DNA from: Pseudomonadota bacterium
Lineage (GTDB): Bacteria > Pseudomonadota > Alphaproteobacteria > Sphingomonadales > Sphingomonadaceae
Length of the DNA stretch: 19,726 nt
Assembly: GCA_023390415.1 (NCBI GenBank)
Contig: JAEWCW010000061.1
Location: 1 to 19,726, forward strand
Direction: 5' to 3'
Part shown: positions 1 through 6,329 of the stretch, one piece after another
Position numbering within the stretch: position 1 is the stretch's first letter
How the letters are laid out: every line of letters begins with the position of its first letter
Notes under the pieces: model-generated
Seen by the model: only the letters and a program-made list of their open reading frames with translations
Databases searched by the model: none
Told to the model about the DNA's origin: nothing
Made by a program: the position numbers and the translations under genes

Positions 1-1
1 G

Positions 2-775
2 GTCCAGCGCCAGCCGCAGATCGTCTACGTGCCGCAACCGGCTGCGCCGGCGCCGCAATTCGCCCCGCCCGTCGCGCCCGCACGCACCACCGCCGAGCCG
101 GCTCTGGTCATCGACAATACCGGCGCCCAGGCGCCGGCCGCCGAAGGCGCTGCAGCCGGCCAGGCCGCACCCGCCGCGTCCGCGGGCGGCCAGGGCATTT
201 TGGGCGGCCGCGCCCGTGCCGGGATGCTCGCCAACCGCTCGCTCACCGTGCCGCAGGGGACCCTGATCCCGGCGACGATGGAGACGGCATTCAACTCGAA
301 CCGGCCCGGCCTCGCCCGCGCCGTCGTCGCGCGCGATGTGCGCGGCTTCGACGGCACCCGCGTGCTGATCCCGCGCGGCAGCCGGCTGATCGGCGAATAT
401 AGCGCCGACACCTCCTCCAATCAGCGCCGCGCGCTGATCAACTGGGTGCGGCTGATCCGCCCGGACGGGGTGACGATCCAGATCGGCTCGCCCTCCACCG
501 ACACGCTCGGCCGAAGCGGCGTGCGCGCCAATCGAAACACCCATTTCTTCGAGCGCTTCGCCGGGGCACTGCTCACCTCCGCGGTCGAACTCGGCACCAC
601 CATCGCCGCCGGCGCCACCAATGCCGGAGTCGTTCTCGTGCCCGGCGCCGCCGGCGCGGTGAATCCGATTCAGCCGCGCGACATCCCGCCGACCCTCACC
701 GTCCGCGCCGGGACCAGCGTCAGCGTGTTCGTCGCCCGCGATCTCGATTTCGGCGGCGCCGGACAGCGGCAGTGA
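2..775 (+). CDS. virB10: Type IV secretion protein VirB10 (TrbI-like), 5' partial
   Basis: The reading frame is open from base 2, so the gene begins upstream of the window. About 257 C-terminal residues are visible. VirB10 spans the periplasm and links the inner-membrane ATPases to the outer-membrane core complex of a type IV secretion system. The visible part starts with a Pro/Ala/Gln-rich linker (roughly the first 70 residues), typical of the flexible periplasmic region. A TrbI/VirB10 C-terminal beta-barrel domain follows, with the family-like stretches SLTVPQGTLIPATMETA, RGFDGTRVLIPRGSRLIGEY and INWVRLIRPDGVTI. The FERFAGALLTSAVELGTT stretch matches the antenna/pore helix region. The stop overlaps the virB11 start by four bases (GTGA), indicating translational coupling. 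Family assignment is firm. Whether the system conjugates DNA or exports protein cannot be told from two genes. Confidence 0.93.
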   Translation, partial: VQRQPQIVYVPQPAAPAPQFAPPVAPARTTAEPALVIDNTGAQAPAAEGAAAGQAAPAASAGGQGILGGRARAGMLANRSLTVPQGTLIPATMETAFNSNRPGLARAVVARDVRGFDGTRVLIPRGSRLIGEYSADTSSNQRRALINWVRLIRPDGVTIQIGSPSTDTLGRSGVRANRNTHFFERFAGALLTSAVELGTTIAAGATNAGVVLVPGAAGAVNPIQPRDIPPTLTVRAGTSVSVFVARDLDFGGAGQRQ

Positions 776-1773
776 ACGCCGCCTCCGCGCCCGCAAACGA
801 AGGCGGCATCTATCTTCGCGCCTATCTCGAGCCGCTGGCCGGGATGCTCGAGCGACCGGACGTCACCGATGTCTACGTCAACCGCCCGCACGAGCTGTGG
901 ATCGAGACGGTCGGCGGGGCGATCGAGCGGCACGAGGCGCCAGCGCTCGACGAGGCCACCCTCGCCCGCCTCGCCCGCCAGATCGCCGCTCTGTCGCACC
1001 AGGGGATCAGCCGCGAGCATCCGCTGCTCTCCGCGACCCTGCCCGACGGCGCCCGAGTCCAGGTCGTCGCGCCGCCGGCGACCCGCGCGAGCCACGCGCT
1101 CGCCATCCGCAAGCATGTCGAGCCGGACCTCAGCCTGTCCGATTATGTCGCCTCGGGCGCGCTTGCCGACACTGCGACCCGCACCAAGCTGGAGCGCAAG
1201 GGGATCGACCGGCAGCTCCATTCGATGCTCGAGGCTGGCGACATTGCCGGCCTGCTCGCCGCCGCGGTCAAGGCGCGCAAGAACATCCTCATCTCCGGCG
1301 GCACGTCGAGCGGCAAGACGACCTTCCTCAATGCGCTGATCCGGGAGATCCCGGTCGAGGAGCGGCTGATCTTCATCGAGGACACGCCCGAGCTCACCCT
1401 GCGCCACCCGAACGCGATCGGGCTGCTCGCGGCACGGAGCGCGCTTGGCGAGGCGCACGTCAGCGCCAACGATCTCGTCGCCGCCTCGCTGAGGATGCGG
1501 CCGGATAGGATCATCCTCGGCGAGCTTCGCGGCGACGAGGCGTTCGCCTTCCTCCGCGCGGTCAATACCGGCCACCCGGGATCGATGACGACAATCCACG
1601 CCGACAGCGCCGAGGGCGCGGTCGAGCAGCTCACCCTGCTCGTCCTCCAGGGCGGCACCAGGCTCGGCCGCGAGGACGTCCACCACCATGTCCGCGAGAC
1701 CGTGGACGTCTTCGTCCAGCTGAGCCGGACGGCGGGGCGCCGCCACGTCTCCGAGGTGCTCCTCAACAGCTGA
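772..1773 (+). CDS. virB11: Type IV secretion ATPase VirB11
   Basis: This 333-residue protein, of normal family length, is the hexameric cytoplasmic traffic ATPase that powers type IV secretion. Walker A is GGTSSGKT at residues 176-183. An Asp box (FIEDTPEL) lies at 201-208, Walker B is RIILGELRGDE at 246-256 with the catalytic Glu at 251, and the His box (GHPGSMTTIHADSA) is at 267-280. The N-terminal domain (about 15-125) contains the family-like TDVYVNRPHELWIE. The GTG start sits inside the virB10 stop (GTGA), so translation is probably coupled. No further virB gene follows: after a 69-bp gap comes a GntR regulator in the same direction, so this appears to be the 3' end of the secretion operon. 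No convincing intrinsic terminator was seen in that gap. Confidence 0.95.
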   Translation: MNAASAPANEGGIYLRAYLEPLAGMLERPDVTDVYVNRPHELWIETVGGAIERHEAPALDEATLARLARQIAALSHQGISREHPLLSATLPDGARVQVVAPPATRASHALAIRKHVEPDLSLSDYVASGALADTATRTKLERKGIDRQLHSMLEAGDIAGLLAAAVKARKNILISGGTSSGKTTFLNALIREIPVEERLIFIEDTPELTLRHPNAIGLLAARSALGEAHVSANDLVAASLRMRPDRIILGELRGDEAFAFLRAVNTGHPGSMTTIHADSAEGAVEQLTLLVLQGGTRLGREDVHHHVRETVDVFVQLSRTAGRRHVSEVLLNS

Positions 1774-1842
1774 GCCCGGCCGCCGTTGCCGTTCCTGCGA
1801 TTTGTAGGATAGATTGGCGTCCGGCCAGGAAAAGGGCGTGCT

Positions 1843-2583
1843 GTGGGGCGTGGCATGAAGGGGGAGCGTAAGAGTGGCGCGGCGCAGCCGGCCGCGGCGC
1901 GCAATCTCACCTACTCGATGCTCGACGAGGTCGGTCGCGACGTCGTCACCGGTTATTATGACGAGCGCCCCTTCCCCACCGAAGCGGAGCTGGCCAAGCA
2001 GCATATGGTGAGCCGCTCGGTGACCCGCGAGGCGATGAAGATGCTCACCGCCAAGGGCCTGCTCACCGCGCGCCCGCGCAAGGGCACCAGCGTCCAGCCC
2101 TCGACCATGTGGAACCTGTTCGACCCGGACGTGCTGAGGTGGCTGCTCGAGCGCAAATTCTCGCTCCGGCTTCTCCGGCAGTTCAGCGAGCTCAGGGTGG
2201 CCATCGAGCCCGCAGCGGCGGCGCTCGCGGCGGTCGCGCACGACGAGGCGACCCTCGCCGCCATCCGCGCCGGCTACGAGCGGATGGAGACGGCCGAAGC
2301 GGGCGGCGAAGACCCGCTCGACGCCGACATCGCCTTCCACATCGCCGTGCTCAACGCCTCGGCCAACCCCTTCTACATGCAGTTTCGCGACGTCGTCTCG
2401 ACCGCGCTCCACACCTCGATCCGCTTCACCAATCGGCTGGAAGGCCGGACCGCGAGCCTGCCCGCGCACAAGGCCGTCCTCGACGCGATCGCCGCGCGCG
2501 ATCCGGCTGCCGCGGAAGCCGCGATGGCGACGATCATCCGCGACGTGATGTGCCTGTTCGACGAGGCCGAGGCGCAGGGCTGA
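1843..2583 (+). CDS. GntR-family regulator, FadR subfamily (FCD domain), DgoR-like
   Basis: This 246-residue regulator has an N-terminal winged helix-turn-helix at about 22-88 (FPTEAELAKQHMVSRSVTREAMKMLTAKGLL) followed by an all-helical FCD ligand-binding domain at about 105-238. FCD domains often hold a metal. D162 and H166 (DIAFH) plus H190 and H209 are candidate ligands. The linker WNLFDPDVLRWLL resembles DgoR-type regulators of sugar-acid catabolism. A role as repressor of the adjacent sugar genes, released by a sugar acid or related metabolite, is an inference. The GTG at 1843 follows AGGAAAAGGG at a good distance, but ATG 1855 (residue 5), preceded by GGGG, is an equally possible start. 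The gene converges on galM with a six-base gap. A FadR-type operator match lies in the galM/GH43 divergent gap (3701-3711). Confidence 0.9.
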   Translation: MGRGMKGERKSGAAQPAAARNLTYSMLDEVGRDVVTGYYDERPFPTEAELAKQHMVSRSVTREAMKMLTAKGLLTARPRKGTSVQPSTMWNLFDPDVLRWLLERKFSLRLLRQFSELRVAIEPAAAALAAVAHDEATLAAIRAGYERMETAEAGGEDPLDADIAFHIAVLNASANPFYMQFRDVVSTALHTSIRFTNRLEGRTASLPAHKAVLDAIAARDPAAAEAAMATIIRDVMCLFDEAEAQG

Positions 2584-2596
2584 GCCGGCTCAGCCC
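2577..2596. terminator. Perfect 20-bp palindrome spanning two convergent stop codons
   Basis: GGGCTGAG-CCGG-CTCAGCCC is a perfect inverted repeat centred exactly between the regulator stop (TGA 2581-2583) and the epimerase stop (TCA on the plus strand, 2590-2592). Each strand's RNA could form an 8-bp stem with a CCGG tetraloop at the very end of its message. There is no T-run on either side, so Rho-independent termination is uncertain. It may instead stabilise 3' ends or limit antisense read-through. Confidence 0.5.
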
Positions 2597-3660
2597 GTGG
2601 TGAAGCGAAGCTCGATCAGGTTGCAATAGGTCTCGCCGGGATCGATCCGCACCGAGCCGAAGTCGGGCTGGTTCGGCGTATCCGGAAAGAGCTGCGGCTC
2701 GAGCGCGACCGCGTCGCCCTGGCGGTAGAGGCGCCCGGCCTTCCCGGCGACCGTGCCGTCCAGGAAATTGCCCGAATAGAATTGCAGGCCCGGCTGGTTC
2801 GAATGGACTTCGAGGGCGCGGCCCGATCCCGGATGCTCCAGCCGCGCGAGAAGCCGCGGCGCCTCGGCGACCTCTCGCGCGATGACCCAATTATGATCGT
2901 AGCCGCGGCCGAAGCGAATCTGCTCGTCCGACGCGTCGCGGACGCGGGCGCCGATCGGCGTCGCGGTGCGGAAATCGAACGGCGTCCCCTCGACGGGGCG
3001 GAATTCTCCCGTCGGGATCGCGCCCTCGTCGGTGGGGAGATATTGCTCTGCGGGGATCGTCAGCAGGTGATCCATCGCACCGCCGGCCGCACCGTCTCCC
3101 GCCAGGTTCCAGTAGGCGTGGTTGGAGATGTTGACGATGGTCGGCCGGTCGGTCGCCGCGCGATATTCGATCGCCAGCGTGTCGCCGTCGAGCTCGTAGG
3201 TCGCGGTGACCCGAAGCGTCCCCGGATAGCCCTGGTCGCCGTCCGCGCTGACGAGCCCGAAGGTGACGCTCGGGGCCTCGCCCTCCTCGACCGCGACGAC
3301 GTCCCAAAGCCTCTTGTCGAAGCCGACGCTGCCGCCGTGCAGCGAGTTTGCGCCGTTATTGACCGGTACCCGGTAGGTCCGGCCGTCCAGCTCAAATTCC
3401 CCGCCCGCGATCCGGTTCGCTACCCGGCCGACCGTGGCGCCGAAATATTCGCTGCCGGCGAGATATTCTTGCAGCGTCGCATAGCCGAGAGTCACGTCCG
3501 CGCGGTTGCCGTCGCGATCGGCAGCGGCGAGGCTCTGGATGGCAGCGCCGAGGCCGATGAGCCGCACCTCGATCGAGTCGTTGCGAAGGGTCACGATCTC
3601 GACCTCGCGGCCGTCCGGCAGGCTCCCGAAAATCTCGCGGCTGACGCCCGTTCCGTTCAT
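2590..3660 (-). CDS. galM: Aldose 1-epimerase (galactose mutarotase)
   Basis: The 356-residue enzyme interconverts alpha and beta anomers of aldoses such as galactose, arabinose or xylose. It is of normal length for the family. The hallmark residues are all present: H108 in NSLHGG, H181 in SNHAYWNL (the catalytic acid position), D255 in GYDHNW and E321 in ALEPQ (the catalytic base position). The ATG at 3660 is preceded by AGGAG nine bases upstream. A longer frame starting at 3699 has no comparable support and would cover the operator-like site. There is no signal peptide, so it is predicted to be cytoplasmic. It is divergent from the GH43 gene across a 78-bp gap and convergent with the GntR regulator, supporting a shared sugar-utilisation role. 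The exact sugar cannot be read from the sequence. Confidence 0.95.
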   Translation of the reverse strand: MNGTGVSREIFGSLPDGREVEIVTLRNDSIEVRLIGLGAAIQSLAAADRDGNRADVTLGYATLQEYLAGSEYFGATVGRVANRIAGGEFELDGRTYRVPVNNGANSLHGGSVGFDKRLWDVVAVEEGEAPSVTFGLVSADGDQGYPGTLRVTATYELDGDTLAIEYRAATDRPTIVNISNHAYWNLAGDGAAGGAMDHLLTIPAEQYLPTDEGAIPTGEFRPVEGTPFDFRTATPIGARVRDASDEQIRFGRGYDHNWVIAREVAEAPRLLARLEHPGSGRALEVHSNQPGLQFYSGNFLDGTVAGKAGRLYRQGDAVALEPQLFPDTPNQPDFGSVRIDPGETYCNLIELRFTTG

Positions 3661-3678
3661 CGTCCGCTCGCTCCTCGC

Positions 3679-3706
3679 TTGACCAGCCGCGCCTGGCAAT
3701 TAGTCT
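3679..3706 (+). promoter_or_regulatory. Candidate sigma70-like promoter for the GH43 gene
   Basis: TTGACC (3679-3684) and TAGTCT (3701-3706) are separated by 16 bases. The -35 is a 5/6 match to consensus and the -10 is poor (3/6). The -10 overlaps the palindromic operator-like site at 3700-3712, an arrangement expected for repression. The GH43 GTG start lies 32 bases beyond the -10, leaving a short leader with no strong ribosome binding site. Identified by eye only. Confidence 0.35.
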
Positions 3707-3712
3707 GACAAA
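3700..3712. promoter_or_regulatory. Candidate FadR-type GntR operator
   Basis: TTAGTCTGACAAA is a near-perfect palindrome (TTxGTC-T-GACxAA). Bases 3701-3711 match the published FadR-subfamily consensus TNGTNNNACNA at every fixed position. It lies in the 78-bp divergent gap between the epimerase and GH43 genes, less than 1.2 kb from a FadR-subfamily regulator gene. Binding and the identity of the regulator are inferred. Confidence 0.5.
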
Positions 3713-3738
3713 AGACCCCGAACAAGCCGGACGACAAC

Positions 3739-4755
3739 GTGATCCGCCTCGCCAAGACCCTTCTGCTCGCCCTCGCCGCTGCAATCGCGGCGCCCGCGCC
3801 CGCCGCCGCCCAGGACGGAAGCGCCGTCCTTCCGATGAACTTCCCGGACCCGTTCGTGCTCCCCGTCCAGGGCCGCTATTATGCCTATGCGACCAATTCT
3901 GGCGGGGTGAACGTGCCGATGGCCTTCTCCACCGACCTTCGGACGTGGAGCCCGCTCGCCGTTCCCGGCAATCCGGACGCCTTTCACGATGCGATGCCCA
4001 CCCTCCCCGCCTGGGTGCGCGAGGGCAGGACCTGGGCGCCCGAGGTGATGCGCATCGGCGCCAATTACGTGCTCTATTTCACCGCCCACCATCGGGAGCG
4101 CGACCAGCAGTGCATCGGCGCGGCGATCGCGCGCGATCCGCGCGGGCCGTTCGTTGCCCAGGGCGACGGCCCGCTGGTCTGCCAGCACGATCTGGGCGGC
4201 ACGATCGACGCCAATCCTTTTCGCGACTCCGATGGCCAGCTCTATCTCTACTTCAAGAATGACGGAAACCATCCCTCGGCCCGCACTGCCACCCAGCTCT
4301 GGGGCCAGCGGCTGTCGCCGGACGGACTGAGCCTGGTCGGCGAGGCCGTCCCGCTGATCCGCAACGACACCGGCTGGGAGGGCCACCTGATCGAGGCGCC
4401 GTTCATGATCCGCCGCGGGGATTCCTACGTCCTCTTCTACAGCGCCAACGATTACGCCTGGCAGCCGCATCAGCGCCTGTCGCTCTACGCCACCGGCTAT
4501 GCGACCTGCACCGGCCCGCTCGGCCCCTGCACCAAGGCGCCCGGCGCGCCGATGCTCGCAAGCGCGCGGCGGCCGCTTTGCCTCAGCGGGCCGGGCCACC
4601 CGGCGGTGTTCGAAGCGAACGGGCGGCAATGGATCGCCTTCCACGCCTGGGCGACCCGCGGAAGCTGCAACCGCGGCGGCGACGCGCGCTTCCTCCACAT
4701 CGCCCCGCTCGATTGGCAGGGCGACGCGCCGGCGATCGGTGGCCGCCGGCCCTAG
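3739..4755 (+). CDS. Secreted glycoside hydrolase, family 43 (arabinanase/xylosidase-like)
   Basis: This 338-residue protein has a signal peptide (residues 1-25, ending PAAAQ) and a single five-bladed beta-propeller GH43 domain. The expected acidic triad is visible: D37 in NFPDPFV (general base), D157 in TIDANPF (pKa modulator) and E219 in LIEAPFM (general acid). WAPEV at 99-103 is also family-typical. GH43 enzymes invert and mostly act on alpha-L-arabinofuranosides or beta-xylosides. Subfamily and substrate cannot be assigned by eye, and there is no extra carbohydrate-binding module. Six cysteines (residues 125, 148, 257, 264, 281, 310) may form disulfides in the periplasm or outside the cell. 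The start is GTG with a weak ribosome binding site. The stop TAG shares CTAG with the stop of the convergent halogenase-like gene. Confidence 0.9.
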   Translation: MIRLAKTLLLALAAAIAAPAPAAAQDGSAVLPMNFPDPFVLPVQGRYYAYATNSGGVNVPMAFSTDLRTWSPLAVPGNPDAFHDAMPTLPAWVREGRTWAPEVMRIGANYVLYFTAHHRERDQQCIGAAIARDPRGPFVAQGDGPLVCQHDLGGTIDANPFRDSDGQLYLYFKNDGNHPSARTATQLWGQRLSPDGLSLVGEAVPLIRNDTGWEGHLIEAPFMIRRGDSYVLFYSANDYAWQPHQRLSLYATGYATCTGPLGPCTKAPGAPMLASARRPLCLSGPGHPAVFEANGRQWIAFHAWATRGSCNRGGDARFLHIAPLDWQGDAPAIGGRRP

Positions 4756-4763
4756 CCGGCCGG
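4746..4763. repeat. Short GC-rich inverted repeat across convergent stops
   Basis: CCGGCC (4746-4751) and GGCCGG (4758-4763) flank the loop CTAGCC, which contains both overlapping stop codons. It could form a 6-bp hairpin at the 3' end of either message. No T-run follows, so a terminator function is only a possibility. Confidence 0.3.
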
Positions 4764-6257
4764 ACAGGCTTTCGCGACGAAATCGGCGTGGGCAGGCATG
4801 TGCTCGGCCATGTGCCGGTAGCTGACGCGCATCTTCTCCATCACCTCCGCCGCCATCGCCGGATCGATCGCGTTGACCGCAGGCTCCTGATCGTCGGGGA
4901 TGACGCCCTGCCCGAGCAGCACGGCCACCCAGCTCGCCGTGCCGAACAGCTCTCGTCCCTCCCGGAACAGCCGCCCCTTGGACTGCCAGAGCTCGAGCTT
5001 GGCTGAGAGGGTGTCCGGGACCTCCATCGCCCGGCAGTAATTCCAGAATTCGGAATCGTCGCGATTGCCGGCCTTGTAGTGGAGGACGACGAAATCGCGC
5101 ACGTCCTCGAACACGTCCTTCATCTGGCGATTATATTCGTCGCGCTCGGCCGGATCGAAGCGCCGGTCCGGGAACAAGGCGAGGAGCTTGGCGATCCCGC
5201 TCTGGACGAGGTGGATGCTGGTCGATTCGAGCGGCTCGACGAAGCCGGTCGACAGGCCGAGCGCGACGACGTTCGCGTTCCACGCAAGGCGCCGCCGCCC
5301 GGCGGTGAAGGAGAGGTGGCGCGGCTCGGCCAAAACCTCGCCCTCGAGATTGGCGAGCAGCAGGGCCTCGGCGTCGCCGCGCTCGATATGGGCGCTCGAA
5401 TAGACGAGGCCGTTGCCCATCCTGTGCTGCAGCGGAATGCGCCATTGCCAACCGACCGCACGCGCGGTCGAGCGCGTATAGGGTTCGGGCGGCCTGGCGA
5501 GCTTGCTCGGCACTGCAGCGGCGCGGTCGCAGGGAAGCCAGCGATTCCACGCCTCGTAGCCGGTGCCCAGCTTCTCCTCGATCAACAGGCCGCGGAAACC
5601 CGAGCAATCGATGAACAATTCGCCTTCGATCGTCTGGCCGTCCGCCAGCGTCACCGAGCGGATATGGCCGCTTTCGCCGTCCTGAGCGACATCGACCACC
5701 TTCCCTTCCACGCGGCGCACGCCGTTCCGCTCGGCGCGCCCGCGGAGGAAAGCGGCGTAGAGACCTGCATCGAAGTGGAAGGCGTAGACCAATTGCGACA
5801 GCGGCAGCCGCGCATCAGGCCCCGGACGCGCGAAACGGCCGAGCTCGGCAGCGACCGCGCTCATCGACCAATGGCGGATGTCGGGGAGGAGGCGGCGCTT
5901 TGCTTCCCTCAGATAGAGCTGGTGGAATGCGACGGCCCGGAAATCCTGGCCGTGCGGGCCGAAGGGGTGGAAGTAGCGCGAACCGAGCGCACCCCAATCG
6001 ACGAAATCGATGCCGAGCTTGAACGTGCCCTTGGTCGCGGCGAGGAATTCGTCCTCGTTGATCCCGAGCATGTTGTTGTAGGCGATGAGCGGCGGGATCG
6101 TCGCCTCACCGACGCCGATCGTTCCGATCTCGTCGGATTCGACAAGGACGATCTCGACGCTCTTGCTGTCGAGCAGAACGGAAAAGGCCGCAGCCGCCAT
6201 CCAGCCGGCGGTGCCGCCGCCGACGATGACGATCTTTCTTATGTCATGCGCGCTCAC
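4752..6257 (-). CDS. Flavin-dependent tryptophan halogenase-like protein
   Basis: The 501-residue protein belongs to the PrnA/RebH-type flavin-dependent halogenase family. Characterised members use FADH2, O2 and halide to make hypohalous acid that halogenates an aromatic substrate. The FAD-binding GGGTAGW lies at 13-19. The halogenase signature GWxWxIP appears as GWQWRIP at 269-275. The catalytic Lys matches K80 (GTFKLGIDFVDW), and the motif equivalent to the PrnA Glu346 region is VEPLESTSIHL (E341/E344). The catalytic equipment therefore looks intact. The GTG start at 6257 places the FAD motif at the usual N-terminal position. The gene lies 72 bp downstream of, and in line with, a TonB-dependent receptor, and converges on GH43. 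This pairing is common in sphingomonads and Caulobacter, where the substrate is usually unknown. Tryptophan as substrate is not supported by context. Confidence 0.88.
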   Translation of the reverse strand: MSAHDIRKIVIVGGGTAGWMAAAAFSVLLDSKSVEIVLVESDEIGTIGVGEATIPPLIAYNNMLGINEDEFLAATKGTFKLGIDFVDWGALGSRYFHPFGPHGQDFRAVAFHQLYLREAKRRLLPDIRHWSMSAVAAELGRFARPGPDARLPLSQLVYAFHFDAGLYAAFLRGRAERNGVRRVEGKVVDVAQDGESGHIRSVTLADGQTIEGELFIDCSGFRGLLIEEKLGTGYEAWNRWLPCDRAAAVPSKLARPPEPYTRSTARAVGWQWRIPLQHRMGNGLVYSSAHIERGDAEALLLANLEGEVLAEPRHLSFTAGRRRLAWNANVVALGLSTGFVEPLESTSIHLVQSGIAKLLALFPDRRFDPAERDEYNRQMKDVFEDVRDFVVLHYKAGNRDDSEFWNYCRAMEVPDTLSAKLELWQSKGRLFREGRELFGTASWVAVLLGQGVIPDDQEPAVNAIDPAMAAEVMEKMRVSYRHMAEHMPAHADFVAKACPAG

Positions 6258-6282
6258 GCCAGCCGTTCTCGCCGAAAAGCGA

Positions 6283-6311
6283 AACGGCCGGAAGCTGGAA
6301 CTTCGGCCGTT
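6283..6311 (-). terminator. Intercistronic stem-loop between receptor and halogenase-like gene
   Basis: AACGGCCGGAAG (6283-6294) and CTTCGGCCGTT (6301-6311) pair with one bulged base around a CTGGAA loop. In the minus-strand transcript the hairpin comes 19 bases after the receptor stop and is followed by a weak CGCTTTTCGG stretch. It may be a leaky terminator or an RNA-processing element that lowers expression of the downstream gene relative to the receptor. Confidence 0.5.
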
Positions 6312-6329
6312 CGACCTTTCTCTGGCCGC

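Noticed and set aside
1786..1814. Possible promoter for the GntR gene (TTGCCG, 17 bases, ATAGAT)
   Set aside because: The -10 match is poor and alternatives with other spacing are equally good, so it is not supportable as a feature.
670..2469. Long minus-strand open frame opposite virB11 and the GntR gene
   Set aside because: It is Arg/Gly/Glu-rich with no recognisable domain and lies antisense to two well-supported genes, so it is a GC-rich shadow frame.
2782..3708. Plus-strand open frame opposite galM
   Set aside because: The epimerase on the other strand has all catalytic motifs. The plus frame has the D/R/A-rich composition of a shadow.
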